From Acanthochlamys bracteata (Eukaryota > Streptophyta > Magnoliopsida > Pandanales > Velloziaceae), in assembly GCA_019914995.1 (NCBI GenBank), contig CM034126.1, positions 8,313,001 to 8,377,000 on the forward strand: a stretch of 64,000 nucleotides of DNA, read 5' to 3'. Made by a program: the position numbers and the translations under genes. Shown here piece by piece: positions 1-13,870 of the stretch. Within the stretch, counting starts at the first letter, position 1; the number at the start of each line of letters is the position of its first letter. Below the pieces are notes generated by a model. That model saw only the letters and a program-made list of their open reading frames with translations, made no database searches and was not told the origin of the DNA.

Positions 1-2900
1 ACAGAGAGGAAGCATGAGCCACTATCTTGGAACTACAACAACCAATAAATCAGTATGCTTCAGTTTGTCGACCAATATTAGGCTTACCTCCATAGCGATC
101 TCACTCATGACCATGGCATTCCCTTACTGCCCGGTGTTATTCCAGTAAATGTCAGACCTTATAGGTGCCCTCTTGTGCAGAAAGCTGAAATTGAGAAAAT
201 TGTTAGAGAGATGCTATCGCAAGGGATCATATGGCCTATCAGTTTGACGTTTTCTTCGCCAGTCCTATTAGTCAAAAAGAAAGATGGATCATGGTGCTTT
301 TGCGTAAATTATTGAGCGCTTAATGAAATCAGAGTTAAGGTTAAATACCTAATTTCGGTGATCGATGAATTGTTGGATGAACTCCACGAAGCATGTTTCT
401 TCTCCAAGCTTGACTTAAAATTAAGGTATCATCAGATTCGCGTGAAGAAAGAGGATATACACAAAACTGCATTTAGAATTAATGACGGCCACTACGAGTT
501 CCTTGTCATGCTTTTTGATTTGACAAATGCATCGACAATCTTCCAATCCTTGATGAATGAGGTGTTTTTCCCTATCTCTGTAAATTTATTTAGTCTTTTT
601 TGATGATATTTTAATTTACAGTACTAGTTGCCATGATCACCTCCAACATCTTGATGTAGTCTTCTCTATACTACAACAAGAGCGCCCCTACGCCAATTTA
701 GTCAAGTGCGAGTTTGGATGCCAGTAGTTGGAATACTTAGGCCATGTGGTTTCTGCACAAGGTATAGCTCTAGACCTCGCCAAGGTGCGTGCAATGCTGG
801 ACTGGCCAACACCTAACTCCATTTCGGCTCTCCTTGGATTTTTCGGTCTCATAGGTTACTATAAGTGCTTTGTGAAAAACTATGATATCATTGCAACGCC
901 CCTGACTGATCTTCTAAAAAAATACTTTTGGTTGGAGTGTGGAAGCGGATGCCGTCTTTGAGGCACCTATGAAGGCGATGACGACTACTCCAGTTCTATC
1001 TGCTCTTAGTTTTTCTAAACATTTTACAATTGAGACTGATGCATCGGGACGGGACATTGGAGCAATACTTTCTCAGGAAGAAAGACTGATCGCATACTTT
1101 AGCAAAGCTTTATAATCATCTGCCTTAACCAAGTCGATATATGAGAAGGAGTTGATGGCACTGGTTCTCGCAGTGCAGCGATGACGCGATTATCTTCTCG
1201 GCAATAGATTCGCCATCAAAACAAACTATCTTACTCTCAAATATCTTTTAGAGCAAAGACTCTTCTCTCTAGATCAACTGAAGTGGTTAGTAAAACTCCT
1301 TAGATATGACTACCATATAGAGTACAAAGCAGGAAGACTTAATGCAGTAGTAGATGCTCTCTCCCGCCTGCCAAATAGATCACTTAGTGCCATCTCCACG
1401 TTACAAGCATCTTTTCGGGATAACTTACGGCAAGCTCAATAAAAAGACTCAAACATAACACACCTGTTACAAGCTGCAATGGATGGAACTTGAAATGATC
1501 TATCCATCAGCAATGGTTTCCTACTACAGTACGGGCATGTACGGATTCCTGCAGACCAATCATTGGGAGGGCAACTTTTATTTAAGGCACATAACTCAGC
1601 CCCGAGAGGTCATGATGGGCAATTCAGAACATTGAGACGCTTATCCCAGCAATTCTTCTGGCCAGGGATGTCCAAAGATGTACAATGTTATATTGTGGCA
1701 TGTGCTACCTGTGCCAAACCCAAATCCAGCACGCTACGCTTTGCCGGATTAGTACAACCTTTACCAATACCTTAGACCATATGAATAGAAATTTCTATGC
1801 ACTTTATAGATGGATTAGCTTTATTAGAAGGAAAGGATACTATTATGGTGGTGGTGGATCAGCTTTCTAAGTATGCTCACTTTATTCCTCTTCGGCACCC
1901 TTATACGACCGCCAGTATAGCATTGGCATTTTCCAAAGAGATTGTTCAACTGCATGGTTATCCCATCTCCATCGTCTCTGACCGTGACTCAATTTTTCTC
2001 AGCTCCTTCTGGCACGAGCTACATCGCCTGTAAACCGATGGACAGGCCAAAGTTGTCAATAGAGGACTTGAGACTTACTTATGCTGCTTTGTGGGAGATC
2101 ACCCGCGTAAATAGATGCGTTGGCTTCATTGGGCAGAGTATTCTTACAACACAAGTATCCATTCGGCTACTCGAACGTGTCCTTTTGAAGCAGTATACAG
2201 CAGACCACCACCTCCCTTAGTTTCACTTGCTCTTGAAAACATACTATACAGTGAACTTAGCAATCAGCTCAGGCAGTGGAATGACATATTAAGCGAGCTC
2301 AAGTATCACTTGCATTGAGCATAGAATCGCATGAAATAAATAACTGATAGGCACCGTAGAGACAAGATTTATCAAGAGGGACATTGGTTATTCATCAGTC
2401 TTCGGTAGCATCCCGTCGCTGTCAAAAGCTTCGGCACCGATATTACTTTCCTTTCCTCGTCCTTGAGTGAGTTAGACCACTTGCTTATAAGATTGGAGCT
2501 GCCAGCCGAGGCACGAATCCACCCTGTCTTCCACATCTCCCAACTCAAGAATAATCGATATCCCCCTTCCATCAGCTTGGAGCAGCTTTCAGATTTAGCC
2601 GATGACAACCAAAATATTGTCGTGAATATACTCTGTGAATCATCGGATGAGGATGATCAAATCAACAGCACATCAGCAGACCTACCAGATTTGAGTGGCG
2701 GTCAAGGGCTTCAGACTTCATCCAATAAGCTGCCGTGCGATTTTGGGCTCGAGGACGAGTCCAGTCTTCACGAGGAAGGGATTGATACGTAGTGTGAAGT
2801 GGAAGTGACGAGGAGAGCTGGTGATCGTCCTCAGCGCCTGAAGAAATTCAACCAGCGATGTAGCAATTGCGTTGGCTGCAAGTGAAGGGTCAACGCAAGA
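1..2900 (+). mobile_element. Decayed Ty3/gypsy retrotransposon, pol region (5' end outside window)
   Basis: Translation in shifting frames gives the order of a Ty3/gypsy polyprotein. Reverse transcriptase starts near 110 (HDHGIPLLPG, then VKKKDGSW near 275) and continues with FSKLDLK and [16 protein letters not shown] at 400-480; a separate FDDILIYS block follows the break near 600. RNase H is at 1020-1370 (ETDASG, then YKAGRLNAVVDALSR). The integrase HHCC zinc finger is at 1590-1730 (CATCAKPK), and the integrase core at 1797-2250 (VVVDQLSKYAHF, then WAEYSYNTS and PFEAVY). The tail with HPVFHISQLK is near 2520. Stops and frame changes occur throughout (near 316, 601, 727, 1113, 2030), so no functional polyprotein can be made. 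No gag or 5' LTR is visible, so the element begins left of the window. Confidence 0.95.
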
Positions 2901-2929
2901 AGAAGACAGCTGCTAGGAAGGAGAAGATA

Positions 2930-3260
2930 GTAGCTGGCCTGGACTTAGCCTTGCATCGGTGGAGCTAGATTAGGTTATCACTTGGCCTTCTAGAAGTAGC
3001 TGGAAAAATAAGTGGTAGAATTAGCAAAGAATAAAAATACTAGTGTTTGGATTTATATAAACATTTGATTAAGATTAGGACTTAGTGCTGAATAAGAATT
3101 AGAATCCAATAAGAACTCGGTTATTTTGTTTGTATAAATAGCTTCATTAGGAACTGCACGGTGGATGAGAATAATTATTTTCCTATCTTACTTTCATATT
3201 AGCATTTACAACACTTACTTTTGGTAGATTTAGTCTAGATTTAATTAGTTCCTTATCAAG
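2930..3260 (+). repeat. Possible 3' LTR remnant of the Ty3/gypsy element
   Basis: This stretch follows the end of the pol region and contains a TATA-like TATAAATAG near 3135, followed by a pyrimidine-rich segment, as in the promoter region of plant Ty3 LTRs. The other LTR is outside the window, so no comparison is possible, and I could not fix TG/CA ends or a target duplication. The call rests on position and the promoter-like motif only. Confidence 0.3.
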
Positions 3261-4857
3261 CTTATAGCAATTGCTAATGCAAGAATATTTGTAGCATCAT
3301 AGCTATATAACCCAAACATATTCTTATTCTATTTGCCAAATGCCTATAACGCTTAATAATTTCCCACACTAGAAAATCATAATAATTTAATTGCTTGAAT
3401 TGAAATATATTTTCTCAGCAAATCTATAAATAGGTAAGCATTTGTTTTTTTTAGAAGTTTTTATTATCTTAACTTGAAAATGTATGTCCTTTGGCTTGAA
3501 TTATTATCGTTATACGTAAAAAGCAGAAGCATGATTCTCTAAGTAAAGAAGCATCAAATTAAACACTTGTCACAAAATAATTCTCAAAACAAAAGAAGAA
3601 GACATTGAAAAAACTTGTTAAGTCACACATGTCTATTTCACAAACACTAGATTCACTTTTCCAAAAAAAAAAAATCTAAGGAAAGAATCAATTTTAGTTA
3701 GCAAAAAATTTTGGCAACCATAGGAAAGAGTGAATGGAAATTAATTCCGTCATCCCTTGTAGAATATTAATTTTCTAATATGTGTTCTTTGTTAGGAAGC
3801 AGCTCACACACCACTGCATGCTTTTTATCTTCTCTCCTCAATGTTATTTGTGAAGCGACAAGCACTAGGAAGACGAAACATTTCAAATGTAAAAAAATGT
3901 CAGAAGAAAAAAGTAGTCAAATGCAAAAAAATGTCAGAAGAAAAAAGTAGTCAAATGCTTGCAAAATCAAAGCAGACAAACATACTTTGATCTCATTCGT
4001 AAAAAAATAGTTCTATGAAGAAAAATTCAGTAAATAAAAACCAAATTCCAGAACTCTAAATAACACTTCTTTAATCCAACAACAAAAGGAGATCAAAATT
4101 TTTTCTTCTCTCCACTTAGATCTCATACCAAGAATAGCACGAACTTCTTAAACTGAAATAAAACCCACAAAACAACCATGAAAAACAAGATATCAACTTT
4201 GTCTCAAACACCAAGACAATAAAAAAATTCAAATTATCAATAAAAATCTTTCAAATCTATTTTTAATACAATTTCATTAACAAAAAATTTTTAAAAAATA
4301 TTTAAATTTATCAGATCTGTATCGTAAATAGAGAAAGAGCACGAAAGAGAACACCGTCGGAGTGCCGAAAATAGAATGATTGTATTTTTTCAAATCTTTT
4401 TACTTTGCTGAAGAAACTAAAACTTTATCGCATCTAAAAAAATATATTTTAATTGCAGAGTTCCAGAGCAGTAGATCAAGAAATATTTGGAGCTTGCTGA
4501 GTTCGAAAGGAGAAGAAATTGAGAAGGAAGCGCATCGAAAATAGGAAGAAATTAGAAGAAAAGAATTATAACAAAAAGCGTGTAGAGAAGGTAATGCAAT
4601 GAGCATGAAATTAGAGTTCCGTGAATATAAAATTAAGAGCTCAAATTTACAATTATGTATACATCTAATATATAAAAAATTAATGAAATTTTAATTCTGA
4701 TTTGAAAAATTGGAGTTATGTCGACGCCATAGCTTCTGGGTAGACAGTATATCCACACCTCCTCCGTACGGGTGATGATTACTATGAAAGTTAAAAATAT
4801 TTAAAGGTAAAGAAAAGGAGTGTACAAGGAAATATTCAAGAAAGTACCATAAGTTTA
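3261..4857. other. AT-rich intergenic stretch with one 34-bp tandem duplication
   Basis: No coding region was recognised. At 3887-3954 a 34-bp unit (ATGTAAAAAAATGTCAGAAG and 14 more bases) occurs twice in tandem with a single base difference, a recent local duplication. The last few hundred bases probably contain the promoter of the gene starting at 5200, but no specific element can be named. Confidence 0.5.
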
Positions 4858-5077
4858 TTGTTTGGCGAGAATAGTTGGCCTGATCCTAATGGACTTGAGG
4901 GGTTCGTTTCTGCGAACAAGGCGTTTCTTGCATACATGTCCCGCCAATACTGTTTTTGCTGGCCCAAATTGCATAAGATGGATGATTTCTTAATTTCAAG
5001 TAGCAGAAAATTACATTTCCGATTTTCCCGAGAAGCTTTCCGGTGCTTGTTTCCCGTGCCGGGGATTTTACCACCAC

Positions 5078-5082
<5 letters not shown>

Positions 5083-5112
<30 letters not shown>
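5083..5112 (+). repeat. GA microsatellite in the 5' leader of the coiled-coil protein gene
   Basis: An uninterrupted (GA)n run, followed at 5132-5160 by a second interrupted GA-rich run. It lies 90-120 bases before the chosen start codon. GA/CT repeats are common in plant 5' leaders. Read in frame it would give an Arg-Glu repeat, which argues against a start codon further upstream. Confidence 0.85.
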
Positions 5113-5114
<2 letters not shown>

Positions 5115-5199
5115 ATTACAAGATATAATTCTGAGAGAGAGAGGGAGAGAGAGTCGAGAGGACTTTCTAGTGAAATTTTTTAGCGTTGGAGAAGGAGAT

Positions 5200-8100
5200 A
5201 TGGTGGCGATTTCTCTTTATCGCGGCAACCTTCACCGAGTGCCGCCAGATGTTCCCCGGCGGTGGCCAATGCCTTCACACGCCCTCTCCCTTCCCCAATT
5301 CAAACTCCTCACCCACCGCCGCGCCCTCGCTCTCTCTCGCCTCCTATCCCCTGCTCCTCATGCGAGCCCCTCCATCCCCACGGCAGTTGCTGGTCCCACT
5401 GATTTGACCGATGTGGCAGCCCATGTTTCCGCAGCCGATGCTGCTCAGAAACAACAGCCGCTGGATAAGCTGGAGGAGGGAATTGAAGATAAGGAGCGAA
5501 CTAAGGTTGAGGAAGGCATGGGTGACAGCGCTGCCCCAAATGCAGAGCCCAATCAGAGTCTGGATGTGTTGCTTCCATTGAATAGCGAGGAAGAGGGGAT
5601 TGGAGACTCTGATCGGGGAAACAAGAGGTTAAAAGTTGATGATACTGAAGGAAAGGAGCATGAGGAGAAGGGGGAAGAGGGAAAGGCTACCTTGCCTCCT
5701 GCTGCAGGAGGTGTTGTCAGCATTGGACCTGCTGATTTGAAGGCAGAGGTATGCTGTTATTTTACTGAACCTGCTTTTTTACTTTAACTCCTTGGAAGTT
5801 TTTTTCATATTTAACTCCATAGCAGCATATGGACCGAAGGAAGTATCTGTTGTAAGGTTGAAGCGAAACATTTGCTTGTTGTCCAATTTGGTGAAACTCT
5901 TTATTTGCTTCATGAATAATTGGTAGATCAATTAATATGAACTTTGAAGCGTCATGAACATTAGGTGTATTCATTAAAGAAGAGTGTGATGTATATTTTA
6001 CTCATAGTAGTTACAGGCGGGAGTTCATGATTATCATAGCTCGTTGTTTTGGTGGCAGAAATCTTTTTTTATTAATATATAAATATGATCTTTGAGTAGA
6101 ACATGTTAATACTTGTAACATCTGTTTCATTGAATATGGCACTGTGATTTTATAGCAAAGGGAGGAAGCTCATCTGCCAAAGTTTGGTGAATATATTATA
6201 TGCTGAAGAAAGCTTACTCTTGACTGACAAAACTTCAACCTAAAAAAGGAGTGCTACTTTCCATATAGAGTTACTATTAATGTATGTTTTTTGTCACTAT
6301 CTTTATGAGGACTCTTTGGCCTCCCTAATTTCGGTGTGATGTAATGTCGTTACTAATACAAGAACAAGATCAAGCTGTTCTTCACATCCATCTGATCAAT
6401 TGTATTGAAATATTCTTGAAGTGTCAAAAATGTTTGTAGTGAAGTCCAAAATTTCCTTTATGTATCCAATGTTGGTAAATGAAACTCTGAAAGGCAATCC
6501 AACGTAATAGTACATTATTTTTGTTTTTCTGTTCAGTTTGAAGTTTAGTATCTTGATAACATTCCAAAAGGTGGTAGTATTTTTGCTTGAACTTGCAATT
6601 TATTGATATATGACAAATAGATAGCCCTAATACCCTGGAAGTTTACTAGGCTACATACATGAATAAATGTCTAGATTTGTTTTGTTAGTTTCTTGTTTTT
6701 CCCTTCATTCCAAGGTCTGATAATTCTCTGACTATGATTTACTGCCGCAAATGCTTGAACATAAATAATATCTTCTTTTATGCTAGCGCTTATGCTAGTT
6801 GTTCCTTATAATTTATGCTATTTGCACTTAAGGATGATTGTTTATTTTGTCACTTACAGTAGGATTTATTTTTTTGTGGAATTCATCACTTAAGCTTAAG
6901 TAATTAATGCAATGTCATCTATTGCAAATACTGATACATGGATTTCATGGCTTTTAATGCTAGGCAAAGTATATTCATGACTCTGTTAGTGATAAAGAAG
7001 AAAAGAGAAAAGAGCTGGGGAACAGATTGCATGTTTTGAATGAGAAAAAGCACCATCTTGTGCAAATGTTGAAGCAGGTAATTAAACGTCTCGATTTGAC
7101 TTCAACATTGCTATCAATGTATGTACCTACTATATGTTTTGATATCATAAATAGGGAATCCTTCTACGCGTCGACTTCTGTTGTAGGGTCAAACTTATAC
7201 CAATATTCAATCTATATTTAGCTAGTTCTTTCCTGACTTTCAAGCTTCGAAGTAGATTCTTAGATCGAGAATAAAACTGTATAAGGCAAAGGAGTAGTCG
7301 ACCATAAAAATGAAATGTCTTCTTAGTGCATATATTATATTTAATGACCATTTTTGTTTTTCAATTCTGAAGAGACCAGATCAAAAATCAGAAAAAAGTT
7401 GCAGTATTGGCATATTGATCCACACTTTCTAGAGGACCAAGTGGGAATTAAGCAAGTGTATGCAGACATGGATGTTTATCCAAAGCTATCCCTTGTTAGC
7501 AACTCATTCCAAACTAGCTTTTAACGTTTTCCTCTATGAAAAGAGTGACGGAGGTGGAATTTGTTGATACCACACTTTGAAATTCTAATCTATGAAGGAT
7601 CAACATGTAAAGATCACACAACTCTATTTGGACAGCTAAAACAGTAATTTTTAAAATTATTAGTACACATGATGGCTGCGGTGCAGCTGTATAATTATAC
7701 ATTTCGACATGTACGATAACCTATGTGCAAATACATATATAGATACAGAAATGCGTGATAAAATAAAATATATTGCATATTTGGTAAGCATCATTGGTGA
7801 ATTGACTAGTAAAAAAGAAATTTAATTAGCACAAATATTTTATAATGATTGTCTAGACCAAATTCCCTATATTTCAAATTAGCAAGTTTTACTAAGATTT
7901 GAGTAAATACTTATCATCTTGTTTGCTAATGAATGCTTCAAAAACATTTCTATCTATTTAGGATAATCTAACACATGGTGGACAAGGTAATTATGTATTA
8001 GGTACGTGTGCAGGAGTGTTAGGTGAACTGTCATGCCCGCTTACACGCTGCCTTGCTAGAAGTGTTCGTGCTTCATAGACTCTAATGTTAGCAAAGTGAA

Positions 8101-11100
8101 TCTTTAGTTCCGAACCTGGTTTTCTTTTGCAGCTTTATTCTATGAAACTATATTTATGTAATACAGTTGTTGTAGTAAACACTCTATTTTTAGGCTTAAT
8201 TCGAAATTATCATAGTTGGGGGGTTATTAACTAGAAAAGTTAAATTTTCCAACAACAACGTTTTAGTCTTAATTCCACAAGGTGGGATCGCATAAACGGA
8301 TTGTAGTACTGCATTATTTTGGTTGAAAAACAAATATTCGTTGAAATTATGAAGCCTCAACCCCAAAATGGAATTTTTAATTAATACTGCTAAAACCAGA
8401 AGCTTAGTCTCTTCTATATTACTATTGGTGTACTTTTTATAAATAACTATTATTTTTAATGTTTGTGCTCCTTTTTATTAGATTAGCTATTGTCTCGTAA
8501 GAGTATCACTTGTTTTAGCTAGAGAGGAAATTGTCCTTGGGTGGCCATGTATTTTCTAAGGGATGCAATAGGATTCAATAGCACAATCAAGGCGAGTTTT
8601 TCCTTAATCCATGTACATAAAAAACTACATCAAGCCTTTTTTTATGCGATGCTTTTGTTTTGAGTTGCCAATTTAATTTTGCACAAAGTTGGGAGTTCTA
8701 AATCTTAGTGATTTGCTTAGCTCTCTAGTATGTTTAAATAGGGGACACACTAAAACACAGGCTTTCGATTCTTGGGTAGTGCTTGTAGGGAGTAGGCTAA
8801 GATTAAGTCTTTAGAAAATCTTGTTGATGGAATGTAATTGTTTTTGCTGTTGGGCATGGCCACCAATCGTAGGTGTGAGGCTACTACCAACTCCAACAGA
8901 TTTGAGGGGCATTACTAACTTTTGAAAGTCCAACAGTTAAAAGTACTTATTGTAACCTATGGGCTATGGATAAATGAGTAATTTTCCACTAACGGCAAAA
9001 GAGCTTTTTCCACACTATCCGATCCATCCCAAGTCAAAACTCAAGTGATCAGTAGAATTCACTTCAGTTAGTTATAAAAACTCACTTTCAACTGAATGGA
9101 AGTTGATCTCTATCAATTTCCAATTTTTCAATTTACTCACTTTAAACACATAATGTGTATGGCTTTAGGTGGATATTTCATATGGGAATGAATATAACTA
9201 GCTTGGAGTCTATCTCCGCTACTGTCATCCATTGTTCTATGGTTAGATTTTATATATAGTAACTTTTATGTATATACTTAGCTTGGTGGATATTTCATAT
9301 CTGGAATGAATGTAATTGACTTGGAGTCAATTTCCTCTACGGTAAAGATAAGATCGAAATATCCGGAATGAATGTAATCAACTTGGAGTCAATTTCCTCT
9401 ATTGTAAAGATAGGATGAAGTGGTATTCGCTTGTTATAGAATATGGTATTGGTATAATTTATGTTAAGCTAGATGAGTCCAATTAGTTAGGAGTCCTAAG
9501 TAATTTATGAGTTTTTCATTATTAGTGTAGGATCACTTGAAATTGAACTTATAGTATGAAAGTCTATTTCTAATTGGACTCTTGAAAGATTATAAGTCTT
9601 CTAAGAAGATTGTAAGTCTTATTCTTAGAATCACAAGTCAAAGATGTGATAGGGCATATAATTTATATGGATATTGAAACAAAACAAGAAAATGTTGCGA
9701 ACATACTAAAAGCATGAGTTTTTTAGATAACTTGGATTTAGCTATAAAAGTTAGAAATTCATCAGAATTCACCAAAATTACTTGGGATCCAATTCAAAAA
9801 GTACAATTCAATTCAAACTGGTAAGTAAGTAAGAAAGAAGAACTATGGGAATATAGACTGACTTAAACCGGTGAAGATGGTGATGAACCAATAGATATCA
9901 AGGCTGAAGATGAAGAGATTGAGTTGGTGCGAAAGGTTGAGAACAAGAAAGAAAGATAGTGATTTGTGTGTGTGTGTGGAGGAAATTCTCAAGCTAAGCT
10001 TACTATATATCCTATACTATTATGTAAGTATATGAATTTTCAAAGGTTGTATGGTCAAAAATATAAGAAATTGCTAATCTACCTGGTGCGCTTAATGGGC
10101 CTACATATAGGATTGAATCTAGTTGTCACCTAGGAGACAAACGTTGGCTTAATGGTCATTATATAATAGCACATTATTCTTTTCTGAACATCCAGATGCA
10201 TTTATTGGATTTTCTAACATCCATTGACCTATTTCACTTTTCTCCAATCTTGTCATTCCTGCTTTCAAAAGGTCAATCCTTGTTTTATGTCAAGAGAGGA
10301 TTGTTTTGCATCATAATGACTCCTTTTGAAAATCATCATTTTAAAGTTAATTTCCTGAAAATTTATCTTGAATTCATTGTCTTTAACCTTATAGCATTAA
10401 CCTATCTCCTGTCAACTGTTGTCATCAGATTCTGAATGCTGAAGAAGAAATTAAGAGAAGAACCCTTCAACAATCTGGTGCTTATGCTTCTACCTTGCAA
10501 GCCGAAACTGCAAGCGACATGGCCTCTGTTACACGACCTATTCCAAAGCTAACTATAGATGTAAACTGTTGCAATGATGCTAATGGAGAGGCAGATGATG
10601 CTTATAACCACAATTCTCAATCATGTCATTTGCACCTCATGCACACTTCTCCTTCTGCAACATCTATGACACGGCCCATAAGTCCATTTCAACCCAAGCT
10701 AGTAAGTATTTGTGTATCTCAATGCATGTTTGATTAGTTTAGCCATGATTCCTTTCATTTCTTCCTACCTTTATATGACTGTTTATCCAGTTTCAATGTT
10801 CTTTAATCAGTATCTGAGTTATTATTTATCGTGTTTTATATGTTAAGCTATAAGAGCAATGCTTCTTGAAAGTGTTTATAGTTGGGGTTGCATCTAATCA
10901 TATCCTTCTTGTTCATGCATAAAACTTTTGATGCATTGCATACAAGATGTATGCGAAGCTACTACTTGTTTCATTTATTGTGAAGATGCAATATGCTCAG
11001 GTCTTTCTTGACGCTAGCCCAAGGTAAAATCGTTCTGATTAATTGACTGCATTAATCAGAACTTGGGACTTGCATATTTGATTTGGACTTTCTTGAGGTA

Positions 11101-11583
11101 TGGATTTTGTTTTCAAATGTTGTGGTCGTTAGCAACGCCTTGTGCCCCTCCCATTTGGTTCATAGTCTTCAAGATTAATCGCATAGTTGTTCAAGCTCAT
11201 TTTTGGTTTAGAATTTAGATAACAAAATAAAGGTTTGCAGAACAAATTTATTTAATGATCTAAATTACTAGGATTTCATGAACTTTATGATTATTTTCAC
11301 CTGTGCTTTGGTTTTATTCATGTTGCTCTTTTCTGTGGGGCAGGCCCTTCACACAAGAAACCCCTTCACTGCTGGACATGGCCAACCATCGCCCAGCATG
11401 ATTTCAGTCAGTGCGACAGCTAGTCCTTCACGCTTTGCTCCCAATTTACATCAAGGCCAAGTCACTAGTTTGACTTCTGTTTCTGTTCCCAGTGGCCAGT
11501 TTGTTGCATCTTCCCCATCTCCAGCTGCTTCTGGAGGTATTTCTTCAGTCTTTAGGGATCCTCGGCTAACCAACCCTTCATAG
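5200..11583 (+). CDS. Conserved plant coiled-coil protein of unknown function, four exons
   Basis: Exons 5200-5748, 6964-7077, 10429-10701 and 11344-11583 have GT-AG borders, all in phase 0, and join into 391 residues ending at TAG. The start at 5200 gives MVAISLYRGNLHRVP, a basic N-terminus that I believe is conserved in plant homologues. The frame is open upstream to 4858 and an ATG at 4936 exists, but that extension would run through the GA repeat. Residues 60-180 are acidic and low-complexity, with a nuclear-localisation-like NKRLK near 140. Exons 2 and 3 together encode a charged heptad-rich helix (about 184-235; ELGNRLHVLNEKKHHLVQML, then AEEEIKRR), a probable coiled coil that spans a 3.35-kb intron. 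The rest is Ser/Pro/Thr-rich and ends FRDPRLTNPS. A nuclear scaffold or regulatory role is a guess. No enzyme motif is seen. An extra micro-exon cannot be excluded. Confidence 0.8.
9160..9416. repeat. Three diverged tandem copies in intron 2 of the coiled-coil protein gene
   Basis: A unit of about 55-60 bases built around GGAATGAATGTAATNNACTTGGAGTCAATTTCCTCT occurs at about 9170-9225, 9286-9345 and 9357-9402. The last two are almost adjacent and near-identical; the first is more diverged and separated by unrelated sequence. Intron 2 (7078-10428) otherwise shows AT-rich sequence with no coding signal. Confidence 0.7.
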
Positions 11584-12194
11584 TGCTGGCACCAAGCCAA
11601 CCACCACTATGTCAGTAATCTTGTAACGTGCTATACATAAGGGATGTTATTGGTATAGATAGGGCTAACTTCTGATGGTTGAAATGTTGGTTTTCTCACC
11701 TTAGCGTCTCTGTTAGGAAAAATTTACATCTGGAGAGGTACGTTAACCATTTTGGTCCGTATTCGAGAAGGATACAGTACTAGCTGCATCTGCATTTGTC
11801 ATGATGTATCCAGTATCTAGTCTTGTACATAGGATACTTGAGTTCAGAGCATAACAAGGATAATCTAGTAGACTTATTCTGTCTTTCCTTGTTGTACCCC
11901 AATTGTGGAAATTAAGTTTGAGTAATGACATATTAGGTTATTCTGCTTGGCCTAGTTTGAAAGAGTTTTGTGTACATTGGATATCTTATGTTTGAATTTT
12001 TGTTCTGTAATTAATTTAATCTAACACACTGAGATGGCACTTCATTGCAATCTCGTAATGGCATAGACGTTGTTGCTTAAGTATTGAAGTCTTATTAAAT
12101 TTGGATTTGGGTATGATGTTCCCCTACGGTTCAACTTTAGGATGTCTATTCAATTTTTATGGTGTAGCTAATTTGTTGAACTTCATTCCTATCC
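11584..12194. other. 3' flank of the coiled-coil gene
   Basis: No coding region. The first few hundred bases are presumably the 3' UTR. Several AATAAG/AATTAA-like hexamers exist, but none can be assigned as the polyadenylation signal. The stretch ends at the proposed left border of the PIF/Harbinger element. Confidence 0.5.
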
Positions 12195-13142
12195 TAACGG
12201 TATGTTTGAATACATGGGTAAAAAATAAAAGCAAGAGGACGGATAGAAAAAATAATAGACGAATAGAAAAGCATAATTATTTAACTTTACAATGTTTGAA
12301 TATGTTAGTATGGGTAAATTTTTTACTGTGTTTGGATAGAACAATAAATAAATAATGATAGAAAACTTTGTTAAACGACAAATATTTTTGACAGTTTGAA
12401 TAGCTTGATCTTGATTACAACTTTATCATTAAAATAAAACAAAGAGTGTTTCGCAAAATCTTTATCAAAGTAAAAAACTTATATGCAATAGATGAAAGTG
12501 TACACATGATGTTTCCTCACCTAACTTCAGCAATAACAGTGAACCATTTCTTACACTAAATAAAGTTTAAATTAGAAACATCAATAATAGTTTCATATGC
12601 AAGCTAATTATAAATATATAATATTCAAAATAAATAAAACACAATTTAACTTAGAAACACAATTACAACTCATTCTTAATACAAAATATGTACGAGTTGT
12701 ATGAGTTTCTTTGAGAGCTCCAGAGCTATCTACATAACAAAATATGATAATATGATCTATAGGTCCAAAACTTCAATCTAGCAACTCCATTTTATCCCTG
12801 AAATATTTGACAGATGGTTAACATATAAAGTAAACATACGCAAAACTAAGAATAATAACACAAAGCTCATACCAAGTAGGCACTAAATGATGGAGAAGGT
12901 TGAGCCGCTGACGCCATCTTTATAAGAAGATTCTATACCGTTCTTGTGGATAATTAAATAATGTTCTGAACTTATTAGGATTGTCCATAAGAAATATATA
13001 ACATTCCTCATGAAGATGATCGTCAATCTCAAGTTCATCTAACAGACTAATAATCTCAGACTCTTTAATCGGAAGGAGCTCCTTACGCTACCCATATCAT
13101 GTGCAGAATTCTTTATAGCTGTAGAAATTTTTTGCATTACTT

Positions 13143-13870
13143 CTTTTATAACTCTAAAGTAGCATCCGCTTTTGCCTTTCTTTTTAATTTCTTGGAAGGA
13201 TGTTCTGACACTGGTGATTGTCCATCGGTTAGTACATTTGAAGGCCTAGCTTCAGGAGCTACTTGATCATTATTATGCAAACCCTCTAAATAAACACAAT
13301 TTTCAGCTATCAATTCATCAATTTCTTCAATGGTGTTTTGTAGTTGTCTTTTTTCCCAAAACATCACTTACGTAACCATCTCTTTATCTCAGTCGAAGAC
13401 GAAGCTACACCACCTATAGCCCTACCACTCCTATAAAGTATGCTTAACTTGTCAAAAGGGAGTAAAAATGATTTGATTCTCCATTCAGCATCTTTAGGAG
13501 TTCGTGCAATTTTTAATTAAAAAGACATCTTTATAAGATAAATAATAAGAAGTTAGAATAAATTAACATAGAATAAATGTATCTGAATTAGTTGTTCCCA
13601 CACTTTAGGTTCAGCTTCAAATTTATAGGTAAAGCTGTTCCAAGCAAATCCACTTAAGCCACCTTTAAATAAATCCCAAATTTTTTTTATATATTTAATG
13701 CGGTTGTGGATTCTATCATTATCTAGTAGTTTATCTGGAAAGTATTCCCTTATCTCCTTAAGTATATTATCATAAGCATATGTCGTGAAGGTTCCAAGAA
13801 TACGATTTCCTATATTATGCTAATGCAAAAGGACATCGATAATAGCTTCATCAATTGCAGAATTCTATAG
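13143..13870 (-). pseudogene. Myb/SANT-like DNA-binding protein gene of the PIF/Harbinger element (broken)
   Basis: Read on the minus strand, it contains KIWDLFKGGLSGFAWNS and EPKVWEQLI (about 13570-13720), the core of the plant Myb/SANT-like domain. Next come the equivalents of DAEWRIKSFLLPFDKLSILY (about 13430-13490), a GRAIGGVASSS linker, and a C-terminal part ending at 13146 with a coiled-coil segment (LQNTIEEIDELIAEN) and a basic KKLKRKAKAD tail. In PIF-type elements this second protein helps the transposase bind DNA and enter the nucleus. Stops and frame changes lie at about 13820 and 13360, and an AT-rich stretch near 13510-13570 may be an intron. Not functional as it stands. Confidence 0.8.

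Noticed and set aside
4858..5199. In-frame upstream extension of the coiled-coil protein, with an ATG at 4936
   Set aside because: It would include an Arg-Glu run encoded by the GA microsatellite; the leader interpretation is simpler. An alternative start is not fully excluded.
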